DNA of 64,000 bases. It comes from Pteria penguin (taxonomy: Eukaryota > Mollusca > Bivalvia > Pterioida > Pteriidae). The position numbers were made by a program, and so were the translations under genes. Positions 28,011 through 40,299 of the stretch are shown in pieces. Within the stretch, counting starts at the first letter, position 1; each line of letters begins with the position of its first letter. The stretch spans positions 54,221,501 to 54,285,500 of the forward strand of contig CM068587.1 of the NCBI GenBank assembly GCA_035048485.1, read 5' to 3'. The notes below the pieces were generated by a model, which was given only the letters and a program-made list of their open reading frames with translations, was not told the DNA's origin and searched no databases.

Positions 28011-29784
28011 AGGGTATAAAGACTTTTGTCTACGTTATAGCGAAACCAAAGACTTGAAAAATATGTGTGCAACTAAGTTATTTTGAAATTCGAGAAACGA
28101 ATATGTTTAGTATATAAACAAGCCTTTCTAAAATTTGAATTAAAGTGACCTTCGAATGATGTTTTCTTTACGTAAAAATATTCGAAAATTTCCTATTACC
28201 TTGGGAAAAAGTTCCATTCATTACGTAATAACCACTCTAAACTTTTGTGTTATGAATAAAAATTTGTAAAGGTCGATATAACAAGTAACTAGTGTAGGAA
28301 CAATCTCTTTGGATTAAATATCTCTGTATAAATGAGACTGTTCCACAAACGCTTAGATGATCCAGACTGGTAACTTGTTATGAGTTATACTCCTCGGCAT
28401 TTATCTTCAATCTCTATGTAAAATCTTATTTTTTAAAAAATCATTTGTTTTGCCATGATTATTATCTTAAATGAGAAAATAATGAAATATATATCATCTA
28501 CGTGTGCTTCTTCATTGAATTCAAATGTGGATATCAAAATATTTGTAATAGTATTTGTAGAAATTTACTGAAAAGTTGCATTATCGCGTAGGATAAAACC
28601 AAAGTCATAACCCATCATGCATTCGGAATCTCTCGAGCGTTTACTCATAACAGATTGCTGCGATCTGTAAAACGCAAAACGGATACGTACAGTGAATTAG
28701 TCCTATTAGTTGTCTATATTTGATGTTGAACATCATGGCGTAAGAGAACTTGATACTTTAGTAATAAATAACCGGAGTGAACAGCACTTTGGTAGGAAAG
28801 TCAGGAAATGCAAATATTTCTCCGTCATATACAAAACAATTATATTTATATGTATAACAAATTCTTTAGGGTATAAACTTTGGAATATATGTAGACAAAA
28901 TGCACCAATACGCAAGATCACAAATACTCATTCCGTACATGTTTTGTATTTTAGTCACCTACCAAATCTATTGTTCTAAACTTTTACAGATTTTCTACCC
29001 CAATTAGAAGCAGAAGAATGGTGTGTATAAAAGCACGAGTCAAAAGTCAATTAGTTATCTTTATCTTGCGTATTCATGGTGTATTCTATCTTCTTTTAAA
29101 ATATTTTATTATTTTTTTTAAATATCATTGCGGTAAATGCACAATGTCCTATAAAAAGGGTCGAGATATCGGGTAAAAGGTTTCACCTTCCAAGGATTGG
29201 GTATTTTCCGCTCCTAGAGGGTGTGGGTGAAAATTCACTACTTCCGGACGAACATGTAACGATGAAAAGTTTTGTTTATCGTCATTAAGTATATTTATAT
29301 ATGAAACTTTATGCTCCACAAAAGAGGAAATGAAAATAGTTTCTTAAACCACAAAACTATAAAATGCCCCAGAATGTCCTACAAACTACGACACAATGAT
29401 GCAGCTCTTTGTGGTAACCGACCTGATGTCTGCGGAAATGCATTATTAGTCGTAAATCAATTTTTACAGTTGCTAGACATTTTATTTTTTGTTAAAAATC
29501 TTTTAAAAATGGCGCCCCCACTATGAACACTCCTAAGTTTGTTAGCAATTTCATGCCATGGTTTTGTCTCTAATTCAGACACTGGTCGAAGCCTACCGTC
29601 ATAGGCGGCCAGGGATCTCCAATGAACCAGACAAGCAGGTGTCCTTGACACTAATGATTACAATATGACATATACCCATCATTACTAAGGTTAAAACCCT
29701 CCGTCTCCCGACTTTATGACAATTACGCAAAACTCGCGTGACCATGCAAGTTCTTTTATCCCTCATCTCCAGACTGCAAGACAA

Positions 29785-31160
29785 GTCTGTAAACCTTGCG
29801 TGGCCATACAGACTTCGCATGGCCATACAAACCTCGCGTGGCCATACAGACCTCGCCTGACCATACAGACCTCGGGTGGCCATACAGACCTCGCATGGCC
29901 ATACAGACCTCGCGTGGCCATACAGACGTTGCGTGACCACACAGACCTCGCATGGCCATACAAACCTCGCATGGCCATACAGACATCGCATGGCCGTACA
30001 AACCTCGCATGCCCATACAAACCTCGCATGCCTATACAGACCTCGCGTGGCCATACAGACCTCGCGTGGCCTTACAGACCTCGCATGCCCATACAAACCT
30101 CGCATGGGCATACAGACCTAGCATGGCCATACAAACCACGCATGGCCATACAGACCTCGTATGGCCATTTAAACCTTGCATGGCCATACAAACCTCGCAT
30201 GCCCATACAAACCTCGCATGCCCATACAGACCTCGCATGGTCATACATACCGCGCATGACCATACAAATCTCGCATGGCCATACAGACCTCGCATGGTCA
30301 TACAGACCTTGCATGGTCATAAAAACCACGCATGGCCATACAGACCTCGTGTGGCCATACACACCTCGCATGGCCATACAAACCTCGCGTGCCCATACAG
30401 ACCTCGCATGACCATAGGGACCCCGCCTGGCCATACAAACATCGCATGGCCATACAGACTTTGCTTGGTCATACAGAACTTGCATGGTCATACAAACCTC
30501 GTGCGGCCATACGAATCTCGCCTGGCCATACAAACCTCACATGGTCATACAGACCTTGCATGGTCATACAAATCTCGCGCGGCCATACAGTCCTCGCCTG
30601 GCCATACAAACTTTGCATGGCCATACAAACCTCCCATAACCATACAGATCTCGCGTGGTCATACAAACCTTGCATGACCGTACAGACCTCGTGTGGCCAT
30701 ACAAACATAGCATGGCCATACAGACCTCGCATGGCCATACAAACTTCACATGACCATACAAACTTCGCATGAACATACAGACCTCGAGTGACCATACAAA
30801 CCTCGCGTGGCCATACAGACCTCGCAGGGCCATACAGACCTCATGTGGCCATACAGACCTCGCATGGACATACAAACCTCGCACGACCATAAAGACATCG
30901 CATGGCCCTACAAACCTCACATGGCCATACAAACTTCGCATGGCCATACAGACCTCGCACAGCAATACAGACCTCACATGGCAATATAAACCTCGCATTG
31001 CATAACAAACCTCGCGCAGCCATACAAACCTCGCAGTGCCTTACAAATTCTGGGTGGCCATACAGACCTCGCATGGCCATAGACCTCGGGTGGCCATGCA
31101 TACCTCGCATGTCGTACAAACCTCCATAACCATACAAACCTCGCATTGCCATACAAAAAC
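29785..31160. repeat. 19-bp minisatellite, about 72 copies
   Basis: Consensus unit CATACAGACCTCGCATGGC with A/G, T/C and G/C variants. Since 19 is one more than a multiple of three, each frame cycles through the same 57-bp, 19-residue peptide period. As the unit has no stop in any phase, long open frames (up to 241 codons) arise on both strands. They carry no splice signals or recognisable domain and are not called as genes. Confidence 0.95.
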
Positions 31161-32002
31161 CTTTGTATGAATTAGATCTATACGTCGTGTTCACAAAGGG
31201 GTATTTCCGTAGTGGAATAGCTCTCGGTAGAACATTCAAAGTGCTCCAACGGATATTTTTCTGTAATATTATGTCACGAAATCGCAGATCCAAGATTTTT
31301 CGTGTATGTTTGTTTGTCTGCTATGCTTTAATATTATTTAGCCATAACTTAATACAACGAGTCAAAACAGGCCTTTGGTACAGCACGTGTGCATTGTTTG
31401 TAACTAGACCTTTCCATCAAAGCCATACTCCCCTTCTAAGTGTTTCTGGATATGGCAGTCATTAGAGTTGTGAACGTTTGAGAAAGGCCACTTGTTATTT
31501 TTTTTTAATCAAAGCAAAATACACAATGTAAATAAATAAGCAAACAGACTGAAACAGAGGATCAATGGTACTAGACCATTCTCATATATAAAGGTTTCAG
31601 TTAATTCAACTAGGTGATTTGGGGATGTTACGGAATCAGTGAGGAAATCTAGTCTCCTCAGCCTGTATGGAGGAGTTGGCCTCGTTTTCGTTTTTCCTAT
31701 CACAAGTGGGCCAATTTCCTGACTTTTATTGCTTTCGAAACAATGGCTGCAGCAACAGGGTGATAACGAGATGGATGGAGGTCAGTAACCTGTCGGTCGT
31801 GTCGTGTGAGAAAGTTGATAAAGGGTACATCGGAAGATAAACGTATTAAATATGAACAGCTACCTACAAATATTTCATGGAAGACTGAATGTGGTAGACA
31901 GGTATTGAAATGATAATGAACAATAATAATACTAATTAGATAATTAAATGAAACTATTTAAATATACATCTTAATAGTCCTCCGAAGGGAAGTGTCATAA
32001 AC
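31161..32002. other. intergenic, no gene seen
   Basis: No recognisable coding or repeat structure between the 19-bp array and the inverted repeat at 32003. Confidence 0.6.
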
Positions 32003-32182
32003 AAAGAACAATTAACTCAGTATTCACAATATTTCGGTCTCCTGACCTTCTTCTAGTGAATTTTACTGGTATTGGTGGCTTAAGCTATGTAATATCCATC
32101 ATATTTCTTAACCGATATATATAATTCACTAGAAGAAGGTCAGGAGACCGAAATATTGTGAATACTGAGCTAATTGTTCTTT
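32003..32182. mobile_element. 60-bp inverted repeat, probable transposon termini
   Basis: Arms 32003-32062 and 32123-32182 are reverse complements over 60 bp with one visible mismatch, separated by 60 bp. Each arm contains GAAGAAGGTCAGGAGACCGA or its complement, with a small internal stem GGTC-AGGA-GACC followed by GAAA. A head-to-head pair of retroelement ends is one explanation. Confidence 0.8.
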
Positions 32183-32507
32183 ATTTAAATATACATTATT
32201 ATACACCAATAATTCATGTATATTTTCAAAAATTGCTTCTCCTTTCGAAATAGAAAGAAATGCCTATGTTCTAATTATAGTTTTGACAAGAGCTCCACTT
32301 CCATTTTTGCTTGATGTGATAACCGAATGAGGAGCACGTATACTGATTGTCTCTGACTTTTACACGACAGTTTCCTTCTTTGTTTCCTTGTGAACGCCTA
32401 CATTCATTTAATATTTAATAATAAAGTGTGTATTGATGCTGTACACGTGTAGGCAGCATGATCTTTCGGAATGACATCTTGCCTTCAGCAACCTTACGTA
32501 ATATAAT

Positions 32508-33090
32508 GACCTTTTACCATTGTAGTAGACATTACACGTAATAAACCCTTTTTCCACTTTAGTAGATATTACACGTTATAAACCCTTTTCCACTGTAGTA
32601 AATATTACACGTTACACGCCCTTTTTCCACTGTAGTACATATTACACGTTATATACCATGTTTCCACTGTAGTAGATATAACACGTTATATAAACTTTTT
32701 CCACTGTAGTAGATATTACAAGTTATAAACCCCTTTTCCACTGTAGTACATATTAAACGTTATAAACCTTTTTTCCACTGTAGTAGATATTACACGTTAT
32801 ATACCCAGTTTCCACTGCAGTAGATATTACACGTTACACACCCTTTTTCCGCTGTAGTAGATATTACACGTTACACACCCTTTTTCCGCTGTAGTGGATA
32901 TTACACGTAATAAACCCTTCTTCCACTGTAGTAGATATTACACGTTACACACCCTTTTTCCACTCTAGTAGATATTACACGTTATATACCCTTTTTCCAC
33001 TGTAGTAGATAATGCACGTTACACACCCTTTTTCCACTCTAGTAGATATTACACGTTATATACCCTTTTTCCACTGTAGTAGATATTAAA
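32508..33090. repeat. 37-bp minisatellite, about 15-16 copies
   Basis: The unit contains CCACTGTAGTAGATATTACA followed by CGTTATATACCCTTTTT. Copies differ by point changes and by indels in the T-run. Confidence 0.95.
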
Positions 33091-33980
33091 CACAAATAAC
33101 CATCATCTAAGTTCAGATGTATTTCTATTCACGGGGTTTCGAGGAGATTATTCATTGTTTTCTATGAATTAGCTTTGGATAATAGTTACATGGTGAATAG
33201 CAAATAGATAATGATGTTTTTGTTTTCCAGTTTCATAGGGGAAATGACAAATGACAAATCATGGATTAAAAAGATCTGTGTTGTTATACTCACTATTTTG
33301 GTTATTTATAACTGGTATTACCTAGTGCTCGGTATAATCGCTTCCAGTGATCTCGATGTGTACATTTTTTTATAATCTTTTTTATTTGTTTTTCCTAAGA
33401 CACCTGATCTGCCCCCCCCCTCTCTCTCTCTCAGTTTTTGAAAACTTATTTGTTACTGATATGCAATGTAAAATACATCCTTAAGTGATGTCATCTCCTC
33501 CCCCTCCAGAGAGAAAGCCCCGCAACTACGAAACATTCAAACTCAATTTTCCATCTGAAATCTTCGTACATACACACGAACTTACATAAAGTAAACCGGG
33601 CCAAAATTCGGTCAAGAAAAATATTGAGAGTAGATGAGAAATTTAACAAGGTCGTGAAAAGCTCAATATTGATGTAGGCAATCCTTCCCGTATATCTACT
33701 TTCTTTTCAAATCAGAAAAGTTCTTCGGGCGCATATCCAGTTTCTTTTCATGAGGTAACAATTCTAGCATCGCTTATGAAAGTATTTGTACATCTGAGCA
33801 GAATTAAAGTTCAGTAGTAGATCCAGGGAATTGCATCGGGTTAGAACCGCCATTGCCTAGCGTCCATGGAAGTCGAGTGCGCTTAAACTTTGTGTTGGAA
33901 GTAATGATATTAAAATCTTCCAGGGCGAGTCGGGTTTCCATATTAATGTTTATAGCACAATAACAGTATGTCAAGGGGAA
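33091..33980. other. intergenic, no gene seen
   Basis: AT-rich DNA with a C-run and CT tract at 33412-33433. No coding signal. Confidence 0.6.
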
Positions 33981-34244
33981 GCGGATGTGGCTCAGTGGAT
34001 AACGTGCTTGACTCGTGACTGAGAAGTTCCTAGGTCGACTCCCGCCATGGACACACTCGTGTTCTGTCTTTCGGATGAGACAGTAAAATCCGAGGTTCCA
34101 TGTAATGGTAGGCGTGGCACGTAAAAGATCCCTCACTGCTTCGGTTTTTTGCGAAGGCATAAATTTCAATGCATTAGGCAGATACCGTCACCATATACGT
34201 GAAATAATCGTAGAGTGACGTAAAATAATAGGCAATCAATCAAT
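33981..34244 (+). mobile_element. tRNA-derived SINE, near full length
   Basis: Head with A-box-like TGGCTCAGTGGATAACG and a decayed B box (TAGGTCGACTCC). The body includes GAGACAGTAAAATCCGAGG, GGCACGTAAAAGATCCCTCA and CCGTCACCATATACGTGAAA, and the 3' end is GGCAATCAATCAAT. Same family as 41808, 50003 and 50781. Confidence 0.85.
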
Positions 34245-34431
34245 TATGCCAAGGAAATGCGGTCGCAGTTTCAAATTTTGTAAAATGACCCTATTTTGAG
34301 GTAAAAAAATACCTTCTAGAGGGAATTGATGTGGGGTGGGGTGGTACTGGAATCTGTATCCGCCATGGCCACTCTTCTGTGTAAAAATCTGGCTCGAATC
34401 ATTGTCAACACAAGTGTACATACTAGTGTAT

Positions 34432-35419
34432 CTACATGTACACGTGTACATCAGCTGACAGTGGTCGCCATCATATACATGTACACGTGTACATCACCTG
34501 ACAGTGGTCGCCATCATATACATGTACACGTGTACATCACCTGACAGTGGTCGCCATCATATACATGTACACGTGTACATCACCTGACAGTGGTCGCCAT
34601 CATATACATGTACACGTGTACATCACCTGACAGTGTCGCCATCATATACATGTACACGTGTACATCACCTGACAGTGGTCGCCATCATATACATGTACAC
34701 GTGTACATCACCTGACAGTGGTCGCCATCATATACATGTACACGTGTACATCACCTGACAGTGTCGCCATCATATACATGTACACGTGTACATCAACTGA
34801 CAGTGTCGCCATCATATACATGTACACGTGTACATCACCTGACAGTGGTCGCCATCATATACATGTACACGTGTACATCACCTGACAGTGGTCGCCATCA
34901 TATACATGTACACGTGTACATCACCTGACAGTGGTCGCCATCATATACATGTACACGTGTACATCACCTGACAGTGGTCGCCATCATATACATGTACACG
35001 TGTACATCACCTGACAGTGGTCGCCATCATATACATGTACACGTGTACATCACCTGACAGTGGTCGCCATCATATACATGTACACGTGTACATCACCTGA
35101 CAGTGGTCGCCATCATATACATGTACACGTGTACATCACCTGACAGTGGTCGCCATCATATACATGTACACGTGTACATCACCTGACAGTGGTCGCCATC
35201 ATATATATGTACATCACCTGACAGTGGTCGCCATCATATACATGTATACGTGTACATCACCTGACAGTGATCATCATCATATACATGTACACGTGTACAT
35301 CACCTGATAGTGGTCGCCATCATATACATGTACACGTGTACATCACCTGACAGTGGTCGCCATCATATACATGTACACGTGTACATCACCTGACAGTGAT
35401 CATCATCATATACATGTAT
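34432..35419. repeat. 43-bp minisatellite with a 16-bp palindrome per unit, about 23 copies
   Basis: Each unit carries the perfect palindrome ATGTACACGTGTACAT, centred on the E-box CACGTG, followed by CACCTGACAGTGGTCGCCAT. Copies are highly uniform. Variants include GTGTCGCC (one base shorter) and GATCATCAT near the right end. Confidence 0.97.
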
Positions 35420-36624
35420 GTGATATAATCCTGCTATGGAATTCACAACACTAGTATATAGATACACGCACGTACATGGAAATCTCTTTATTCATACAAT
35501 GCATGTTTAATTTGGTCAAAACATCGCTCCAGAAAGCAACACCCTACCCTTTAATCTGAAAACAGCGCCCTACCCATTACCCTGGAAAATAGTCCCTACC
35601 ATTTGGTCTTCTTGGCGCACCAATCATTTTCCTTATCTCCGCTCCTGGATTATCCATTCGGAACGTAGTTCAAAGATGGATTAAGACGTATCAAGTCGGA
35701 TCTACATTAGAAGTTTCTTTTTGATTGCCGGAGTACAATGCCTTGTGCCAGGTACCTACTCGGTTTCATTCAAGAGAAGCATGCGGCTAAGAACGCATGA
35801 ATGGGACCCTAGGCCGCTGTTTACTTTACTTACGTCTTGTCATTTGAAAGAAAATAAATCGTTTTTACGCTCGTATGATAAGTTAATAGTGTAGATACAT
35901 GAGACCTTTCAGTCCGATCCGGGGTTACTCATCTGTTTTTACTGATTATAAAGATTTCGAGATGTCCTGATCTTGTCACACGGGGTCATCGAATACACAA
36001 CACGATGCGGTGCGAAAAGACGTCAAGACGAATCTGATAATTGAATTTAATGTTTTGATACACATCGTAATGTATTTTGATACCGTGTTATTTGTTGTTT
36101 ATTTTTCCGTATCAAAAATTGTCGCCTTGCGTCTACGAATACGGGACAGAGAGGGGGAGTGAAATTCACACGATATATTCGTAATGTTCTCATCATTCCA
36201 TGTCTATAAAAGTACGTCAATGAAATGTAATGTTTATTTTGATAAATAAGATATCATATTTTTATGCCCTTTCCTTTTATTTGCAGTCGTTCGTTGTATT
36301 TATTTTACAGTATTGCTTACCCACTCAGCATCTGTCAGTTCGTGACAAAAACCAAAAATAAACATTCTCACGCTATATTTAAAATTATTTTCTCAGTATT
36401 TCATTTCTTAAAGGTTTTCATGCACCATATTTTAAAATAATATCGAGGCTAATCCGTACTTGTTAAAACTGATATTCAACAATTAAAAAGCAACGCCACA
36501 CCCCTGTACTGATATAAACACGAACCTAGAATCCTCCCACAGATTTCTGAATATATTTCTTAACATGAACAGTGACCACCTGTGTCCGATCCTAGAAGAC
36601 GGATCGGATATTTCTAAGGTTATT

Positions 36625-36661
<37 letters not shown>

Positions 36662-36685
36662 TTTCCAATCTGTCCCTTTGATAAG
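35420..36685. other. intergenic, no gene seen
   Basis: No coding signal. It contains a CT microsatellite at 36612-36662. Confidence 0.6.
36612..36662. repeat. (CT)n microsatellite
   Basis: About 50 bp of CT repeats with one TTT interruption at the left edge of a SINE fragment. Confidence 0.9.
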
Positions 36686-36837
36686 TCGAGGCCCCGTGTC
36701 GCGAAAAGGATCCCTCACTGCTTCGGCTGGAATTGTTTCATGTGGCACCATTATAAAACAATGTGCTAGTTAGGTGCCGCCACAACGGAAAGGAGGTAAT
36801 ATTGGAATGGCGTTAAACAATAAACAAGCAAACAAAT
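36686..36837 (+). repeat. SINE fragment (body and tail)
   Basis: GAGGCCCCGTGTCGCG, GGATCCCTCACTGCTTCGG, TAGGTGCCGCCAC and GGCGTTAAACAATAAACAAG match the body and tail of a SINE related to the main family. The tRNA-like head is absent. Confidence 0.75.
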
Positions 36838-39800
36838 TTTGTTCTTCAATATATATTCATGCACTTATTATTATTACGGATGATTGCATGATGTACCATT
36901 TTGAAATTACATGAATGTTTGTTAAATTTAGAAATCCTTACAGAATCTATCGCGTCACCGATAACGTCGTGGTTGTAAAATCCTTCCGGAATTTGTACTT
37001 TTCGGATTTTACAATTAGGCCTACCCTCGAAAATGGGGCTATCTCCGAAACACATTAAGAAAATAATCTCAAAACCCTTGATATACAAATTCCAAATACC
37101 CGAACAAAGCAATCCTTAAAATAACTCTATGGCAGTAATTCGATAAAATTATGAACCGACTGCAAAAAGTACGTGCGACTTTTGTCTTTGAATGCTACGT
37201 ATCGTACTTTACAATTCTCGGTATCTCTATCGCATGCACTTTACAATGGCGAGAGATGTAAAGTTAGATTTTAATAATCTGCAGATTGTCGTCGCGTATA
37301 TTATCTACAATCTCATCTCTGTGAGATTTGGTTACGGTAAAACAATCAGGCGCTGATGCACCAGATACAAAATGAATGTCGTATTTACATGTGTATCTGT
37401 TATTCAGATGCCATATTAGGGGATACATTTATCAGAAAGAGTTTATTATGAGAGAATACTGAGGCCTATATGAAGAGTATTTGATGAAATACTTCAGTGT
37501 ATATGATATGAGGCGTGTACAGGGCAGAAGAGAGAAGGGAAAGAGGGGAAGAAGAAGGGAAGAGAAGGTTATGGGGGAGTGATGGGAAGGAATAGACATG
37601 TGCTTAAGGAGGGACACAGAGGAGAGGAAAGTTACACCTTGTCCACTTCTCATATAAATGTGTGTGTGTGTGTTTTTTGTTTTTTGGTTTTTTTTAATTT
37701 TTTTGTTTGTTTTTTTTTTCTTCAGAAATGTACAGCAATGGTGTTTGAAATGCTCATTGATGAAATAAAACAAGGATATATTATGTATACCTTTGGCTTA
37801 CGGTACCGCTTCTCCATGCTTCTTAATGTACCTTATTGCTTTACATAGCATATAATATACATATCACCACCTGCGAATGGTACAAGGGCGTACGACGTGG
37901 GATTTATGAATGAAACTCTTACCAACCTCTTTTTTTCTCTTTTTGAACCTTTACTGATGCTTGTAAACGTGATACATGTGTATGTAAACGCCCTGCATTC
38001 GATATCACTATAAAACATAGGCGCGAACACATATAAGTAAAACTCAATACCTTGGAGTCTGTTTAAGGCTATACTATAAGGAAGGGCTTTCTTTTTAATA
38101 CCCGGATTTATCAGTTTACGAAAAGAAAGAAAAGGGGATGGTTTTAATTCGTTTTGTTAGTCCAGAGCACGAACTTTGGCAGCAGCTGATGTTATCCAAT
38201 CCCCCACACCTGTCGGCATATAACCGGGGGTAGAACTGCTTATTAAATCCGTTAAATATGTTAAGAAAGTACCTAGGGTACAAAGAACAAGATAGCCCCA
38301 AAAAGTACCCGTATATTTGGTCAATTTTTTAAATCAGTGTCTTGAATGATGGATTTAAAACATGTATTTCTTTCAGATTACACAGACACTAGGAAATGAT
38401 TTTAGTTAAGTTTAAACTTTATTTTACAAAGATAGTAATCATGCAAAGCAAATGCCAGTATATATACACACAATATATGCAGAGATTTGAAAACAAGTAA
38501 TTAAATACTTATATTAATTCATCTCTCTGATTTTGATGAGACGGAGGTTGATTGCAAAATTTCTATCTACGTACCTCAATAGATTATATCAGGAATGTAT
38601 ATATCTAGATACATGTATACATGTCCCTTATTCTATTATTAGAAGAGAAATGAAATTATGGTCCCCTTCTAATCAGTGCGACCACAAAGTGTATACCTCA
38701 GCGTCACTTTACTCTTAAGTTTACTTATTTACCGGGTCGCAAAAATAAAAGGAAAAACATAACAGATGGGTCATATTGATGTTATGTAAATATCTTTTAC
38801 ATTTAATCGAAAAAAGAGAATGGATATGAAATCTAATTCACGTTTATGACCAACATAGCAATGTTATTCTTCTCCCAACGATAAAAGATCATGCTTTCTC
38901 TCATTTCCCACACTTGTCAATTTTCGGTGACTCAGTTCCACATTCCTTTCTTGTTGAAAGAAAATATTTTTTTATCTAGAATTAGCGTTTAATTATCTAA
39001 AGTTTCTAGTTATTAAAAAGATGGTCGTAGACTTAAAGTTGTTAAGAAAACAATCGTCTACGCCACTAATCTGTTAATCCCTTGTTAACCTCAGTATTGA
39101 ATAGCCAATTAGACAACTCATTTGAAAGATTTCTAAATCACATTAGAAAACAAAACACTTTCGGATGTTTCTATAATAAGACTTTTTTTAAACCGTGTCC
39201 GGACAAAAGCTTTTTCCGCGTATGGGCAAAGATTTTGCTCGATGTTATCAAAAATACTTAGAACGTTACATACTCTCGATGGATTAACCGCTTTGTCATG
39301 CTATTGTATATCGGATTTAAATCCTCAATAAAATGTCGAGATTTCTGCAAAGTAAATAATACTTTTGCGGATTGCATTCTTTAATTCTTTTAATAAATTG
39401 AAGACCGCCTATTAGTATTGACCCCACAGTGTCGAAGACAAACAATGTCACAATATGGGTTTAATGTCATCGTGATAACGTGTTGTGGAGGGTAATTAAG
39501 CGAGTTGTCCTTAAATCGTTCATCAGAAAAATGTCTGCCAACAAATACTAATATCAGTTTCGAACTTTAAAAAACCCATGTACATTTAATTTAAAGAATT
39601 GTAAAATTATTATGCCATCAATGACTTGCAGAAGCATTGTATATTCTCTGTAGTTGTCATTCACGATTTCAAAATATTGTGTCATCACTTTGCGGAGGGG
39701 GAATGAAAGAACAAGGAAGTGTCTGTTCATTACTGTACACACTAAACAAGTTATGATCAATACAAGTCGCTCGATACACTGACCACCTTTAAGCACAATA

Positions 39801-40201
39801 TTTCTTTATACATGAATAGAATACCATGCTTGTTAACTTTATCCTCATATGATTAAGTTGAACATTTATTTTAAAGTTAAATATTAATAAAAGTAAATAG
39901 TAATTTTAAGCGCACTGCAGATGCCTTGCTGTCGATAACACCTCAAATTTATCTTCACAGACGTACGTACGTACGTAAGTGCATACATACATGCATACAC
40001 ACATACATACATATGAATGACATCAATGCTTAGTAAGCAGAATCAAATATAACAAGAAAAACAACCAGAAACTACATGGCATCGGTGGTTATAAAGTGGT
40101 GAATCTGAGGCAATCTCAAGGTCATACGACGATGAGATCACGTGTTCAGGACAAGTAACATCTCTTGCTGGCTAAGCAATCCGCCATTCGTTTGGCATAC
40201 A
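36838..40201. other. intergenic, no gene seen
   Basis: AT-rich and without a supported gene. It includes a purine-only tract around 37521-37569, a T/G-rich tract at 37675-37722 and a CGTA/CATA microsatellite at 39957-40015. Confidence 0.6.
39957..40015. repeat. CGTA/CATA tetranucleotide microsatellite
   Basis: ACGTACGTACGTACGTAAG is followed by CATACATACATGCATACA-type repeats. Confidence 0.85.
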
Positions 40202-40299
40202 CTGAAAGACAATCTAATGGTAATCAGACCTATAGTGGCTCCTATTTTCGGAAAACAGGAGCATGCATAGGTCTGACTTCAGTTAGATTGGCTGAAAGA
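40202..40299. other. 81-bp hairpin flanked by an 8-bp direct repeat
   Basis: CAATCTAA pairs with TTAGATTG, TCAGACCTAT with ATAGGTCTGA, GCTCCT with AGGAGC, and TTTT with AAAA around a CGG loop. The stems are separated by symmetric 6/6 and 4/4 internal loops (40210-40290). CTGAAAGA occurs on both sides (40202-40209 and 40292-40299). It could be a pre-miRNA-like hairpin or a very small transposon. Confidence 0.65.

Larger units (their letters stand above)
26261..29784. other. intergenic upstream of the Rho gene, no gene seen
   Basis: Very AT-rich with no supported coding region. It contains a TAAA/GATA tract (26985-27110) and a CpG-dense patch (27835-28010), annotated separately. Confidence 0.6.

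Noticed and set aside
29716..30998. Long open frames (up to 241 codons) that look like a repeat protein
   Set aside because: They are produced in many frames and on both strands by a 19-bp minisatellite.
32123..32182. Hammerhead ribozyme
   Set aside because: A stem followed by GAAA is present, but the required CUGAUGA core is not.
34432..35419. CRISPR-like regular repeats
   Set aside because: The units are contiguous tandem copies without unique spacers, in animal DNA with introns.
37521..37569. Purine-only tract with H-DNA potential
   Set aside because: Real but short and not mirror-symmetric enough to claim triplex formation.
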